64,000 bases of DNA from Lawsonibacter asaccharolyticus. GTDB lineage: Bacteria > Bacillota > Clostridia > Oscillospirales > Oscillospiraceae. The stretch is from the NCBI GenBank assembly GCA_003112755.1, contig BFBT01000001.1:992001-1056000 (forward strand). Direction: 5' to 3'. The translations under genes and the position numbers were made by a program. The notes beneath the pieces are model-generated. The model saw nothing but the letters and a program-made list of their open reading frames with translations, made no database searches and was not told where the DNA came from. This document shows, in pieces, positions 50,011-58,775 of this stretch; within the stretch, counting starts at the first letter, position 1; each line of letters starts with the position of its first letter.

Positions 50011-50822
50011 GGATTCTCCTTCCAGGGGGCGGCGCTCCCCATTCTGCGAAATTTCTCCTGCCGGCGGGCGGCAAAGCTGCCCTCTTTGACCACCCGGGCC
50101 AGGGCGGCGGACAGGCTGCGGTCCACCGCCTCAAACACCTCCTGGGGGTCACTGTGGGCCCCGCCCTCCGGCTCGGGGATCACCTCATCCGCCACCCCCA
50201 GCTCCAGCAGGTCGGCGGCAGTCATGCGCATCAGTTCCGCCGCCTCCCCGCTGCGGCCGGCGTCCTTCCACAGGATGGAGGCGAACCCCTCGGGGGAGAG
50301 GATGGAGTACACCGCGTTCTCCAGCATCAGCACCCGGTTGGCCACGGCCAGCGCCAGCGCGCCGCCGCTGCCCCCCTCGCCGATGACCACAGTGACCACC
50401 GGGACGGTGAGGCAGCTCATCCGGGCGATGGTGGAGGCGATGGCCTCGCCCTGCCCCCGGGCCTCGGCCTCCAGCCCTGGATAAGCCCCCGGCGTGTCCA
50501 CAAAGGTGATGACCGGGCGCTTGAATTTCTCCGCCTGGTCCATCAGCCTCTGGGCCTTGCGGTATCCCTCCGGCCCCGGCATACCGAAGTTGTAGGCCAC
50601 ATTTTCCTCCAGAGTCTTGCCCTTCCGGTGTCCGATCACCGTCACAGGGTGCCCCTTGTAGAGGGCGATGCCCCCCAGGATGCTGGGGTCCTCCCGGTTC
50701 TGCCGGTCCCCTTTCTGCTCAAAAAAGTCGGTAAACAGGGCAGCAATAAAGTCCGCCGTCCCGGGCCGGGCAATATGCCGGGCCAGCACCACCCGCTGGG
50801 CTGCGGTCAGGATCTCAGCCAC
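50007..50822 (-). CDS. accA: Acetyl-CoA carboxylase carboxyltransferase subunit alpha
   Basis: With AccD transfers CO2 from carboxybiotin to acetyl-CoA. A crotonase-fold protein of 271 residues, shorter than the enterobacterial form at the N-terminus. Landmarks are GHRKGKTLEENVAYNFGMP near 64-82, FVDTPGAYPG near 106-115 and GEGGSGGALAL near 148-158. It overlaps accD at its start. Confidence 0.95.
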   Translation of the reverse strand: MAEILTAAQRVVLARHIARPGTADFIAALFTDFFEQKGDRQNREDPSILGGIALYKGHPVTVIGHRKGKTLEENVAYNFGMPGPEGYRKAQRLMDQAEKFKRPVITFVDTPGAYPGLEAEARGQGEAIASTIARMSCLTVPVVTVVIGEGGSGGALALAVANRVLMLENAVYSILSPEGFASILWKDAGRSGEAAELMRMTAADLLELGVADEVIPEPEGGAHSDPQEVFEAVDRSLSAALARVVKEGSFAARRQEKFRRMGSAAPWKENP

Positions 50823-51696
50823 GGAACGTCCCTCCTTTCTCGTGCAGGCGCAGCAGTTTGGAGATGGTGGCCCGCATCTCGCCCCGGGGGACGATCCGGT
50901 CTACAAAGCCGTGCTCCTCCAGGTACTCCGAGCGCTGGAATCCCTCCGGCAGAGTCTGTCCGATGGTCTGCTCGATGACCCGAGGGCCGGCAAAGCCGAT
51001 GAGGGCCCCCGGCTCCGCCAGGGTGATGTCCCCCAGGGAGGCGAAGGAAGCGGTGACCCCGCCGGTGGTGGGGTGGGTCAGAAAGGAGATGTACAGCCCG
51101 CCCGCCTCCCGGAAGCGCTGGATGGCGGCGGAGGTCTTGGCCATCTGCATCAGGGAGAGGATCCCCTCCTGCATCCGGGCCCCGCCGCTGGCGGAGAAAA
51201 TGATGAGGGGCAGCCTGTTCCGCTGGGCATATTCCACGCAGCGTGTCACCTTCTCCCCCACGGCCGCTCCCATGCTGCCCATAAAGAAGCGGCTGTCCAG
51301 GGCGGCGGCGGCCACGCTGCGGCCCTCCACCCGGCCCCGGGCGGTGACCACCGCCTCCATCAGGCCAGTCTTATCCCGCTGGCGCTCCAGCTTCTCCTCA
51401 TATCCGGGGAAACCCAGCACATTGGGGGCCACCAGGTCCTGGTCCAGCTCCCGGAAGCTCTTGGAGTCCAGCAGCATGGCCAGCCGCAGGTAGGCCCCGA
51501 TGGTGTGGTGGTATCCGCACTTCGTACAGACATACAGGCTGTGGGACAGTTCCGTCTTGGGCACCACCGCCCCGCAGCTGGGGCACTTATCGAACACAGG
51601 CCGGGCCGCCAGCCTTTTGGGCTCGCCGTCCTCCCCCTTCCGCCGGGCCCGCAGCTCCATCAGCCGGGCCTTCCGGCGGGCAAAGATCTCTTCCAT
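50815..51696 (-). CDS. accD: Acetyl-CoA carboxylase carboxyltransferase subunit beta
   Basis: Partner of AccA. 293 residues: zinc ribbon with C38, C41, C57 and C60 (KCPSCG and VCTKCGYH), then the crotonase-fold core (FSASGGARMQEG near 173-184). The ATG at 51696 follows AAGGAG; a 21-codon upstream extension is not family-like. Confidence 0.95.
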   Translation of the reverse strand: MEEIFARRKARLMELRARRKGEDGEPKRLAARPVFDKCPSCGAVVPKTELSHSLYVCTKCGYHHTIGAYLRLAMLLDSKSFRELDQDLVAPNVLGFPGYEEKLERQRDKTGLMEAVVTARGRVEGRSVAAAALDSRFFMGSMGAAVGEKVTRCVEYAQRNRLPLIIFSASGGARMQEGILSLMQMAKTSAAIQRFREAGGLYISFLTHPTTGGVTASFASLGDITLAEPGALIGFAGPRVIEQTIGQTLPEGFQRSEYLEEHGFVDRIVPRGEMRATISKLLRLHEKGGTFRG

Positions 51697-51812
51697 AGCG
51701 CTCCTTCCATCGCACAGGCCGGAGCGGAGGGACCTCTCCCTCCGCTCCGCGCCGTTCAACCGGGTCCTCCGGCTGAAAAGGTTCCTATCTCACTATCCGG
51801 CGGGGACGGGAC

Positions 51813-53183
51813 TCACCCCTCCGTCCCGCAGTCCCAGGCCATCAGGGTCTCCAGATTTTCTTCCAAGAATCCCGTGTGGTACTGCCCCTTTACAAAGTCG
51901 GGCTGATAGAGGATCAGATGGCACAGTTCTGCAGTGGTCACCATCCCCTGGATCATCAGCTCCTCCAGCGCCCGGCGCATCCGGCGCACCGCCTCCAGCC
52001 GGGTGGGGGCCCACACCACCACCTTGGCGCACAGGGAGTCATAGTAGGGCGGCATCTGGTAGCCGCCGAACAGGGCAGTGTCCACCCGAACCCCGGGCCC
52101 GCCGGGGAGATGAAGGAATTCCACCCGTCCCGGGCTGGGCCGAAAGCCCTCCCTGGGGTCCTCCGCGTTGATGCGGCACTCCATGGCACAGCCGGACAGC
52201 CGGACCTCCTCCTGCCCCACGCTCAGGGGCAGGCCCGCCGCGATGCGCAGCTGTTCCCGCACCAGGTCCAGCCCCGTGACGAACTCGGTCACCGGGTGCT
52301 CCACCTGGATGCGGGTATTCATCTCAATAAAGTAGAACCGCCCATCCTCATCCAGCACGAATTCGATGGTACCCGCGCTCTCGTAATGGGCGGCCCGGGC
52401 CGCCCGGACGGCGGCCTGGCCCATCTCCTCCCGCAGCCGGGGGGTGAGGGCCCGGGAGGGGGACTCCTCGATCAGCTTCTGATTCTTCCGCTGGATGGAG
52501 CAGTCCCGCTCCCCCAGATGGATCACATTGCCCTGGGAGTCGGCCAGGATCTGAAACTCGATGTGGCGGGGGTGGAGGATCAGCTTCTCCACATACAGCT
52601 CCCCGTTGCCGAAGCAGGCCACTGCCTCAGACTGGGCGGCCTGGAACAGGGCCGGCAGGTCCTCCGGCCGGTCCACCCGGCGCATCCCGCGGCCTCCGCC
52701 GCCGGCAGAGGCCTTCACCAGCACGGGGTAGTCCACCTCGTCCGCCACCCGGCGGGCCTCCTCCAGGTCCACAGCCCCCTCGGAGCCCGGGACCACGGGC
52801 ACGCCGGAGCGGCGCATCAGCGCCTTGGCCGCCGCCTTGCTCCCCATCTGCCGAATCACGTCGCCGGAGGGACCGATAAACTTCAGCCCGCACTTGGCGC
52901 ACAGGTCGGCAAAGTCCGGATTTTCAGAGAGGAAGCCGTATCCGGGATGGACAGCGTCACAGCCTGTCTCTACCGCCGCCGTCAGGATGGCGGCCTGGTT
53001 CAGATAGCTTTCCGCTGCCCGGGCCGGACCGATGCACACCGCCCGGGTGGCCAACTGGACATGGAGGGCGTCCCGGTCGGCGACGGAGTACACCGCCACT
53101 GTCTCGATCTCCAGCTCCCGGCAGGCCCGGATGATCCGCACCGCGATCTCGCCCCGGTTGGCGATCAAAACCCTCCGGAACAT
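51813..53183 (-). CDS. accC: Biotin carboxylase
   Basis: ATP- and bicarbonate-dependent carboxylation of biotin on AccB. The 456-residue ATP-grasp enzyme starts [20 protein letters not shown]. It shows the glycine-rich loop [12 protein letters not shown] near 159-170, [14 protein letters not shown] near 288-301 and SKMKxxx-type C-terminal barrel. The ATG at 53183 follows GGGAGG, one base after the accB stop. Confidence 0.96.
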   Translation of the reverse strand: MFRRVLIANRGEIAVRIIRACRELEIETVAVYSVADRDALHVQLATRAVCIGPARAAESYLNQAAILTAAVETGCDAVHPGYGFLSENPDFADLCAKCGLKFIGPSGDVIRQMGSKAAAKALMRRSGVPVVPGSEGAVDLEEARRVADEVDYPVLVKASAGGGGRGMRRVDRPEDLPALFQAAQSEAVACFGNGELYVEKLILHPRHIEFQILADSQGNVIHLGERDCSIQRKNQKLIEESPSRALTPRLREEMGQAAVRAARAAHYESAGTIEFVLDEDGRFYFIEMNTRIQVEHPVTEFVTGLDLVREQLRIAAGLPLSVGQEEVRLSGCAMECRINAEDPREGFRPSPGRVEFLHLPGGPGVRVDTALFGGYQMPPYYDSLCAKVVVWAPTRLEAVRRMRRALEELMIQGMVTTAELCHLILYQPDFVKGQYHTGFLEENLETLMAWDCGTEG

Positions 53184-53184
53184 T

Positions 53185-53616
53185 TCAGACCTCCCGGATG
53201 CGGAACATGGGGGCGTCAAAGCCCACCAGCTCTCCGTCCTTCACCAGCACTTCCTCAATGATGCAGTCCGCCGGAGCGGGGACCTCGCTCATCATCTTCA
53301 TGGCTTCCAGCACACAGACGGTCTGTCCCTTCCGCACCTGGTCGCCCGCTTTGACAAAGGGGGCCTCCCCCGGGGCGGGGGCGGCGTAGAAGGTGCCCAC
53401 CAGGGGGGCGTTCAGGGTCTGCCCCTCCTCCGCCGGAGCGGGCTGGGGCGCAGCCGCTCCAGGGGCCGCCGGGGCGGCCTGGATCTCCGGGGCAACCGAA
53501 ACGGGGGCGGTCCCCTTCTCCAGGCGCAGGCGCAGGTTGCCCTCCTCCAGCTCCAGCACGGTACAGGCGGAGGTGTCGAACCGGTCCATCAGAGCCTTGA
53601 TCTCATTCAGATCCAT
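53185..53616 (-). CDS. accB: Biotin carboxyl carrier protein
   Basis: Carries biotin between AccC and AccA/AccD. 143 residues: N-terminal helical segment, an Ala/Pro-rich linker (about 45-65), and the biotinyl domain with K107 in EAMKMM. It starts three bases after the acpP stop. Confidence 0.95.
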   Translation of the reverse strand: MDLNEIKALMDRFDTSACTVLELEEGNLRLRLEKGTAPVSVAPEIQAAPAAPGAAAPQPAPAEEGQTLNAPLVGTFYAAPAPGEAPFVKAGDQVRKGQTVCVLEAMKMMSEVPAPADCIIEEVLVKDGELVGFDAPMFRIREV

Positions 53617-53619
53617 GGC

Positions 53620-53844
53620 TTACTGATGCTCCTCCAGCAGACGGACGATATCGCCCACAGTGACGATGCTCTTCAGCTCCTCGTCGGTGAGGGAGAAGCC
53701 CAGCACGTCGTTCAGCGCCAGATTCAGCTCCACGGCGTCCAGAGAATCGGCCTCCAGGTCGTCCACCAGGCTGGCTTCCATGGTGATCTGCTCGGGCTCA
53801 CAGCTCAGGGTATCCAGAATGACCTCTTTGACCTTCTCAAACAT
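53620..53844 (-). CDS. acpP: Acyl carrier protein
   Basis: Carries growing acyl chains on a phosphopantetheine arm. 74 residues with S34 in EADSLDAVEL as the attachment site. It is the first gene of the fatty-acid operon. AAGGAG precedes the ATG by about ten bases. Confidence 0.95.
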   Translation of the reverse strand: MFEKVKEVILDTLSCEPEQITMEASLVDDLEADSLDAVELNLALNDVLGFSLTDEELKSIVTVGDIVRLLEEHQ

Positions 53845-53875
53845 AATAAAAACACTCCTTGTCGAATTTTAGTTC

Positions 53876-53951
53876 AAATTATTTAATTAAAATAATTTAG
53901 TGATATTCTAACAAGCCTTGGAAAAAAGTCAATTGTGAGTTTTCACAATTG
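53876..53951 (-). promoter_or_regulatory. Fatty-acid operon promoter with two inverted-repeat operators
   Basis: Minus strand TTGACT (53927-53932), 16 bases, TAGAAT (53905-53910). CAATTGTGA-N4-TCACAATTG (53930-53951) overlaps the -35. AAATTATTT-N5-AAATAATTT (53876-53898) lies in the 5' leader, 30 bases from the acpP start. Both are AT-rich dyads of MarR/FabT type. A short TTAG-N7-CTAA dyad over the -10 is also present. The regulator is inferred to be 43107-43574. Confidence 0.6.
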
Positions 53952-54024
53952 TGTCCTCTCCGCCCGCTTTTCTTCTTTTTTAATTTTCATTTTCCTCTCC
54001 CTTTTTCCTGCAAAGGCAGAAAAA

Positions 54025-54052
54025 ACCGCCCGGGATACAGCTCCCGGGCGGT
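54025..54052 (-). terminator. Terminator of the GTPase-nuclease gene
   Basis: An 11-bp stem (54025-54035 with 54042-54052) followed on the minus strand by TTTTTT, about 95 bases past the stop. Confidence 0.8.
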
Positions 54053-54145
54053 CTCAAATATCATATACACCGGTCCAGCCCCGGTTGTGCCTCCCCCTGC
54101 TCCTGGGACGCCCGGCCGGTCCCGCCTTCTGCTTTGGCGGAGCGG

Positions 54146-56806
54146 TCACCTCTTCCTGCCGCTCCCGGGCCCGCTCCGCTCCTTCGCCGCGGCCCGCTCC
54201 AGCGCCTCCTTCACCGGCCGGGAGCGCTCCCCCCGGTTGTGCCGGGCCAGGATGGCGGAGATCTCCCCCTCCGCCTCCTCCACCTCCCGGCGGAAGGAGG
54301 CAGCTGGAAGGCGCAGGGCCCCGTGGCCCAGGATGATGAGCTGCTCCGCCCCGTCGGAGGTGACCACCCGCACCCGGTGCTCCCGGGCGATCTCATAGGT
54401 GGTCTTCTCGATATAGGCGTCCGCTGTCTCTGCCTCCTTGGTGTACACCACGTAGATCCCGTTCCGCCGCTCCACCGAGCCCGGGTTCCCCTTTACCTTG
54501 TAGGCGTCAAAGACCAGGATGACCACGCACCTGCGGAAGCCCTGATAGTTGGAGAGGATATCCTCCAGGGCCCCCCGGGCGGCGGCCACATCCTGGCGGG
54601 CCAGCCGCTCCAGCTCCTCCCATGCAAAGATCACATTGTATCCATCCACCAGAAGGTACTCCGGCCCCTGCTTCTGTGTCCGGATGCTGTACTTCTCCCC
54701 ATCCAGGCTGGTGCGGGCGGGCTTCTTCTGGGGCTGGAAGGCCCTCTGCTCCACCTTGCCGTAGGTGCGCTCGAAGATGGCCATCAGCTCCTTGTCCTGC
54801 TCCAGTGAGCCCGCCGGCCCCCGCTCCGCCGGACGGACAGGCGTCTCTGGAGGAGGCGCCTCCTCCCCGCCCAGGCGCAGGCCGCTGTCCACATGCATGT
54901 GGGCGCGCACCTGGTCCCACTTCACTGTAACGCCGGCGCCGTGGGAACAGAACACCGAGTCCGCAGGGTTGTCCGTGTCCCGCTCCGGGTCATAGCCCAG
55001 GGCGGATACCACGCCCGCCTGATCTCCGCAGGGTCGGTAGCCCCCAGGGGTGCAGAACAGCCGGCCCTGGCCCCTGGTATAGGCGGCCACCTGAGTCCCG
55101 TAGTCCCGCAGCCCCTCCACCGGGGCCCCGCCGGTGAGCACTGCCTCCTCTTCCTGGCTCTCTGGGGCCGCCGCCTCGCCCCCCATCCGCTGGATGTCGG
55201 ACAGGGCCCGCCCCAGGCAGGAGGCGGGCAGCTCCAGCCGGAAGTCGTACCAAGGCTCCAGCAGGATGCTCTCCGCCTGCATCAGCCCCTGCCGCACCGC
55301 CCGGTAGGTGGCCTGGCGGAAGTCGCCCCCCTCGGTATGCTTCTCGTGGGCCCGGCCGGCCACCAGTGTGATCCTCAGATCTGTGATGGGGGAGCCAGTG
55401 AGCACCCCCAGGTGCTCACGCTCCAGCAGGTGGGTGAGGATCAACCGCTGCCAGTTCAGGTCCAGCTGGTCGGTGGAGCAGGCGGTCCCTACCCGCAGGC
55501 CGCTGCCACGCTCCCCGGGCTCCAGCAGCAGGTGGACCTCGGCGTAGTGGCGCAGGGGCTCAAAGTGGCCCACTCCCTCCACCGGCGCGGCGATGGTCTC
55601 CCGGTAGACGATGCTCCCCGCGCCGAAGGAGATCTCCATGCCGAACCGCTGGGCGATGACCTGGCGGAGGATCTCCAGCTGCACCTCCCCCATGAGCTGG
55701 ATATGGATCTCCCGCAGGCGCTCGTCCCACAGGATGTGGAGCTGGGGGTCCTCCTCCTCCAGCTCCCGCAGCTGCCGGAGAGCCGCGTGGGGATCGCACC
55801 CCTCCGGCAGCTCCAGCCGGTAGGTGAGCACCGGCTCCAGCACCGGGGGCTGTCCCGCCGCCTCAAAGCCCAGCCCCTCTCCCGGCCTGGTGCGGCTCAG
55901 CCCTGTTACAGCGCAGACGGTCCCCGCCTCCGCCTCCTCCACGGCCCGGTATTTGGCCCCGGAGTAGATCCGGATCTGGTCCGCTTTTTCTTCCCAGCGC
56001 ATCTCCCCCTCCCCGCCGGTCAGGGGCGTTTTCACCCGCAGGCTGCCCCCGGTGATCTTCAGGTAGGTCAGCCGGACCCCTTGGGCGTCCCGGGCGACCT
56101 TGTACACCCGGGCCCCGAACTCCGGGGGACAGCACTTCCGGGGGGCATACTGCTCCACCCCCTCCAGGAACTCCGCCACCCCCTCCAGCTTCAGGGCGGA
56201 GCCGAACCAGCAGGGAAACAGCCTGCGCCTCTCCACCAGGGCCCGGATCTCCTCCGGCTCCACCTGCCCCCGCTCCAGATATCGCTCCAGCGTTCCCTCG
56301 TCGCACATGGCCACGCTCTCCTGGAGCCCGGGTCCCTCCTGGCCGAAGTCTACGCAGCCGCTGTCCAGCCTCTGGAGCTCTGCCATCAGAACCGCCCGGT
56401 CCGCCCCCGCCAGGTCCATCTTGTTGACAAATAGGAGGGTGGGGATATGATAGCGCTCCAGCAGCCGCCACAGGGTCCGGGTGTGCCCCTGCACCCCGTC
56501 CGTCCCGCTGATGACCAGGATGGCGCAGTCCAGCACCTGGAGAGTACGCTCCATCTCACTGGAGAAGTCCACATGGCCCGGGGTGTCCAGCAGGGTGACC
56601 TCTACACCGGGCAGCGGCAGCACCGCCTGCTTGGAAAAAATGGTGATGCCCCGCTCCCGCTCCAGCGCCTCCGTGTCCAGAAAGGCGTCCTGGTGGTCCA
56701 CCCGCCCCAGCCGCTTCAGTGTGCCGCAGGTGTACAGCATCCCCTCGGATAAGGTGGTCTTCCCCGCATCCACATGGGCTAAAATTCCAATGACCAGCTT
56801 TCTCAT
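54146..56806 (-). CDS. Tet(M)-like translational GTPase fused to a Rae1/YacP-like NYN ribonuclease
   Basis: An 886-residue two-part protein. Residues 1 to about 650 match ribosomal-protection GTPases related to EF-G: AHVDAGKT (10-17), the switch region ERGITIFSKQ, DTPGHVDF (74-81), NKMD (128-131), and the order of EF-G-like domains II-V. A linker of about 60 residues leads to a C-terminal NYN domain from about 716: LLVDGYNVIFAW, VFDAYKVKG, ETADAYIEK and VTSDGAEQ give acidic residues D721, D767, D796 and D818, as in Rae1/YacP, an mRNase acting in the ribosomal A site. It probably binds stalled ribosomes and cuts their mRNA; drug protection is not established. GGAAGGGG precedes the ATG. Confidence 0.88.
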   Translation of the reverse strand: MRKLVIGILAHVDAGKTTLSEGMLYTCGTLKRLGRVDHQDAFLDTEALERERGITIFSKQAVLPLPGVEVTLLDTPGHVDFSSEMERTLQVLDCAILVISGTDGVQGHTRTLWRLLERYHIPTLLFVNKMDLAGADRAVLMAELQRLDSGCVDFGQEGPGLQESVAMCDEGTLERYLERGQVEPEEIRALVERRRLFPCWFGSALKLEGVAEFLEGVEQYAPRKCCPPEFGARVYKVARDAQGVRLTYLKITGGSLRVKTPLTGGEGEMRWEEKADQIRIYSGAKYRAVEEAEAGTVCAVTGLSRTRPGEGLGFEAAGQPPVLEPVLTYRLELPEGCDPHAALRQLRELEEEDPQLHILWDERLREIHIQLMGEVQLEILRQVIAQRFGMEISFGAGSIVYRETIAAPVEGVGHFEPLRHYAEVHLLLEPGERGSGLRVGTACSTDQLDLNWQRLILTHLLEREHLGVLTGSPITDLRITLVAGRAHEKHTEGGDFRQATYRAVRQGLMQAESILLEPWYDFRLELPASCLGRALSDIQRMGGEAAAPESQEEEAVLTGGAPVEGLRDYGTQVAAYTRGQGRLFCTPGGYRPCGDQAGVVSALGYDPERDTDNPADSVFCSHGAGVTVKWDQVRAHMHVDSGLRLGGEEAPPPETPVRPAERGPAGSLEQDKELMAIFERTYGKVEQRAFQPQKKPARTSLDGEKYSIRTQKQGPEYLLVDGYNVIFAWEELERLARQDVAAARGALEDILSNYQGFRRCVVILVFDAYKVKGNPGSVERRNGIYVVYTKEAETADAYIEKTTYEIAREHRVRVVTSDGAEQLIILGHGALRLPAASFRREVEEAEGEISAILARHNRGERSRPVKEALERAAAKERSGPGSGRKR

Positions 56807-56824
56807 GGTTCCCCTTCCGGTCCC

Positions 56825-56906
56825 AAAAACAGCGGGGCGTCACTGCCCCGCCGGACCGCTGTGTTCTGTATATTCCCATTTTAGAGGATTCAGCCCCTCA
56901 AATCAA
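56825..56906 (-). promoter_or_regulatory. Promoter and attenuator-like leader of the GTPase-nuclease gene
   Basis: Minus strand TTGATT (56901-56906), 17 bases, TAAAAT (56878-56883). The leader of about 65 bases contains the stem GCGGGGC (56845-56851) / GCCCCGC (56832-56838), followed by TG and five T (56825-56829): an intrinsic-terminator layout before the start codon. An upstream CAGCGG can pair with the 3' arm (CCGCTG) as an alternative fold. Confidence 0.5.
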
Positions 56907-57068
56907 GGCCAAAAACCGATGCGGCCTTCGCTTTCCCTCATTTCATCCGGATTGTGCCTGAACGCACCTCCTCAGACCTCCCCGCTTTCAGGTCTGTTTG
57001 GCCAAAGCGCGCCTGATTTTCAGCAGATGCTCCAAAAATGGTTTTATATTTTCATTTCTTTTTCTATA

Positions 57069-57097
57069 TTGAAAATATATTTTCATTTTGTTATAAT
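57069..57097 (+). promoter_or_regulatory. Predicted promoter of the 57131 gene
   Basis: TTGAAA (57069-57074), 17 bases, TATAAT (57092-57097) in an AT-rich stretch. Confidence 0.6.
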
Positions 57098-57130
57098 GCA
57101 GTTACTGAATCTGAAAACGGGGGGATCCCT

Positions 57131-57652
57131 ATGCGCCCTGACCCTAATCTCCGCCCTGACTCCCTGATGCAGAAGATCCGCAGCGCCAGACAGTCTGACG
57201 CCTCCTTCCGCCGGGCGCACCGCACCGTACAGATCATCATGGCCTCCTGGGCGGTCATCGTAGTGCTGGACCGCCTGATCGGGCTGGTCTCCCACTCCTA
57301 TACAGGGAGCTCCCTCCCCTTTGCGCTGGCCGGCGGGGCCGTCCTGGTGGGCATCGCCTTTTTGGGAGCCCGTGGACACATCCAGGGTGCCCTGATGGTC
57401 ATGCAGATCAACATGGCCGTCTTTCTGGTCCAGTTTGCCGCCACCTGTTTTCTGTACAGGGAGCACACCGCCCTCTGGTCCACCCTGTTCTACGGGGTGT
57501 CCGCCGGTGTGCTGATCGCCGGCTCCCTGATGCTCTTTCTCCGCCGGGATCTGGAAGACTACCGCGCCGCAGTGCGCCGCTTCAAGGGGAAGCAGGACCG
57601 CGCTCCCCGTTTCTGCCGCACCAACAGCCGGCTCATCCGCATCAAAAAATAA
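57131..57652 (+). CDS. Multi-pass membrane protein of unknown function
   Basis: A 173-residue membrane protein with four hydrophobic segments (about 36-52, 59-77, 85-105 and 117-137) between a basic N-terminal tail and a strongly basic C-terminus (RRFKGKQDRAPRFCRTNSRL). GGGGGG precedes the ATG at 57131 by about six bases. It stands alone with its own promoter, divergent from the GTPase-nuclease gene. No recognised family. Confidence 0.7.
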   Translation: MRPDPNLRPDSLMQKIRSARQSDASFRRAHRTVQIIMASWAVIVVLDRLIGLVSHSYTGSSLPFALAGGAVLVGIAFLGARGHIQGALMVMQINMAVFLVQFAATCFLYREHTALWSTLFYGVSAGVLIAGSLMLFLRRDLEDYRAAVRRFKGKQDRAPRFCRTNSRLIRIKK

Positions 57653-57787
57653 GATTGCCTATCTGAGTGCCAAAATGTTGAAAAACAGTTTCCTTTCTGG
57701 CGGTTTCCTCCTATAATGGTTCTGTCGGGGCTGTGCTTTTCCGCCCCAAGTCCGCCATTTTATGATCGTAAAGAGGGAAACTGTACT

Positions 57788-58645
57788 ATGGAACAGACAA
57801 AAGATGTTGTCACCCAGATCCGCACCCACTACGATTCTTTTTCCAAAAGCCACCGGAGGCTGGCTGATTTTATTCTGGAAAATCTCCACGAGGTGGCCTT
57901 TCTCTCCATCAATGAGCTCAGCCAGCGGACCGGGATCAGTCCGGCCACCATCACCCGCTTTGCCCGCAGGCTGGATTTTCAGGGCTATCCGGACCTTCAG
58001 CGCGGGCTCTATGAGCACCAGAAGCAGTGGGCCCCCTTCGGCCAGCTGAAATCCCTGCTCCGCCGGGAGACCCCTGCCGAGGACGCCGGACCGGACTCCC
58101 TTCAGTGGACCATCCAGAACAACATCGGCCTGCTGGAGGCCCTGTACACCCCCCAGCTGCGGGATTCCTTTGCCCGCGCCCAGGAGATCCTGCATCAGGC
58201 CCGGACCATCTATATCGCCGGGATGCGTTCCTCCTATGCCACGGCCTACTATCTGGCCTTCATGCTCCAGCAGATGTGTGACAACGTCCATCTGCTCACC
58301 ACCTCCACCAGCGACCTGCCCACTGCGCTCAGTGATGTCCGTCCGGAGGACTGCCTGCTGGTCATCTCCTATGCCCGGTACACCAGCTCCTCCTATGACA
58401 TCGTATCCCACTTCCACCGGGCGGGCTGCAAGATCGTCGCTTTGACCGACTCGCTCACCTCCCCCATCGCGCTGAAAGCCACCGAGGTGCTGATCGCCCC
58501 CAACGGCGGGAACTTCTCCCCCGTGGGAGCCATCACCCTGTGCAACTGCTTTATCACCTCCCTGGGCCGTCTGAACGCCCAGCAGACCCTGGAGCGGATG
58601 GAGCTGCAGGACAAAATTGCCCTGGAGCACCACATCTACCTCTGA
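57788..58645 (+). CDS. RpiR-family transcriptional regulator
   Basis: A 285-residue regulator: N-terminal HTH_6 domain (about 1-80; FLSINELSQRTGISPATITRFARRLDF) and a C-terminal SIS domain (about 120-270; IYIAGMRSSYATAYYLAFML, LLVISYARYTSSSYD). SIS domains bind phosphosugars in many family members, but here the neighbours are a transporter, an amidase and a peptidase-like hydrolase, so the ligand may differ. The ATG at 57788 follows GAGGGAAA. A TATAAT at 57712-57717 is the probable -10. It likely controls the three genes downstream. Confidence 0.88.
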   Translation: MEQTKDVVTQIRTHYDSFSKSHRRLADFILENLHEVAFLSINELSQRTGISPATITRFARRLDFQGYPDLQRGLYEHQKQWAPFGQLKSLLRRETPAEDAGPDSLQWTIQNNIGLLEALYTPQLRDSFARAQEILHQARTIYIAGMRSSYATAYYLAFMLQQMCDNVHLLTTSTSDLPTALSDVRPEDCLLVISYARYTSSSYDIVSHFHRAGCKIVALTDSLTSPIALKATEVLIAPNGGNFSPVGAITLCNCFITSLGRLNAQQTLERMELQDKIALEHHIYL

Positions 58646-58775
58646 CCATCTGATTCCGCTCCTTTTTCTTCCGGTATTTTTGCGCCCTCCGGCAGAAGCC
58701 GGCCTCCGGAAGGTGCAGGAATATAATATGCCTGTCCCAACGGAAACCGCGAATGAAAAAAAGGAGATGGAAACT

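Noticed and set aside
54146..56806. A classical tetracycline-resistance gene of the Tet(M) class
   Set aside because: Only the GTPase half is similar, the protein carries an extra NYN domain, and nothing mobile surrounds it. Resistance cannot be claimed from sequence.
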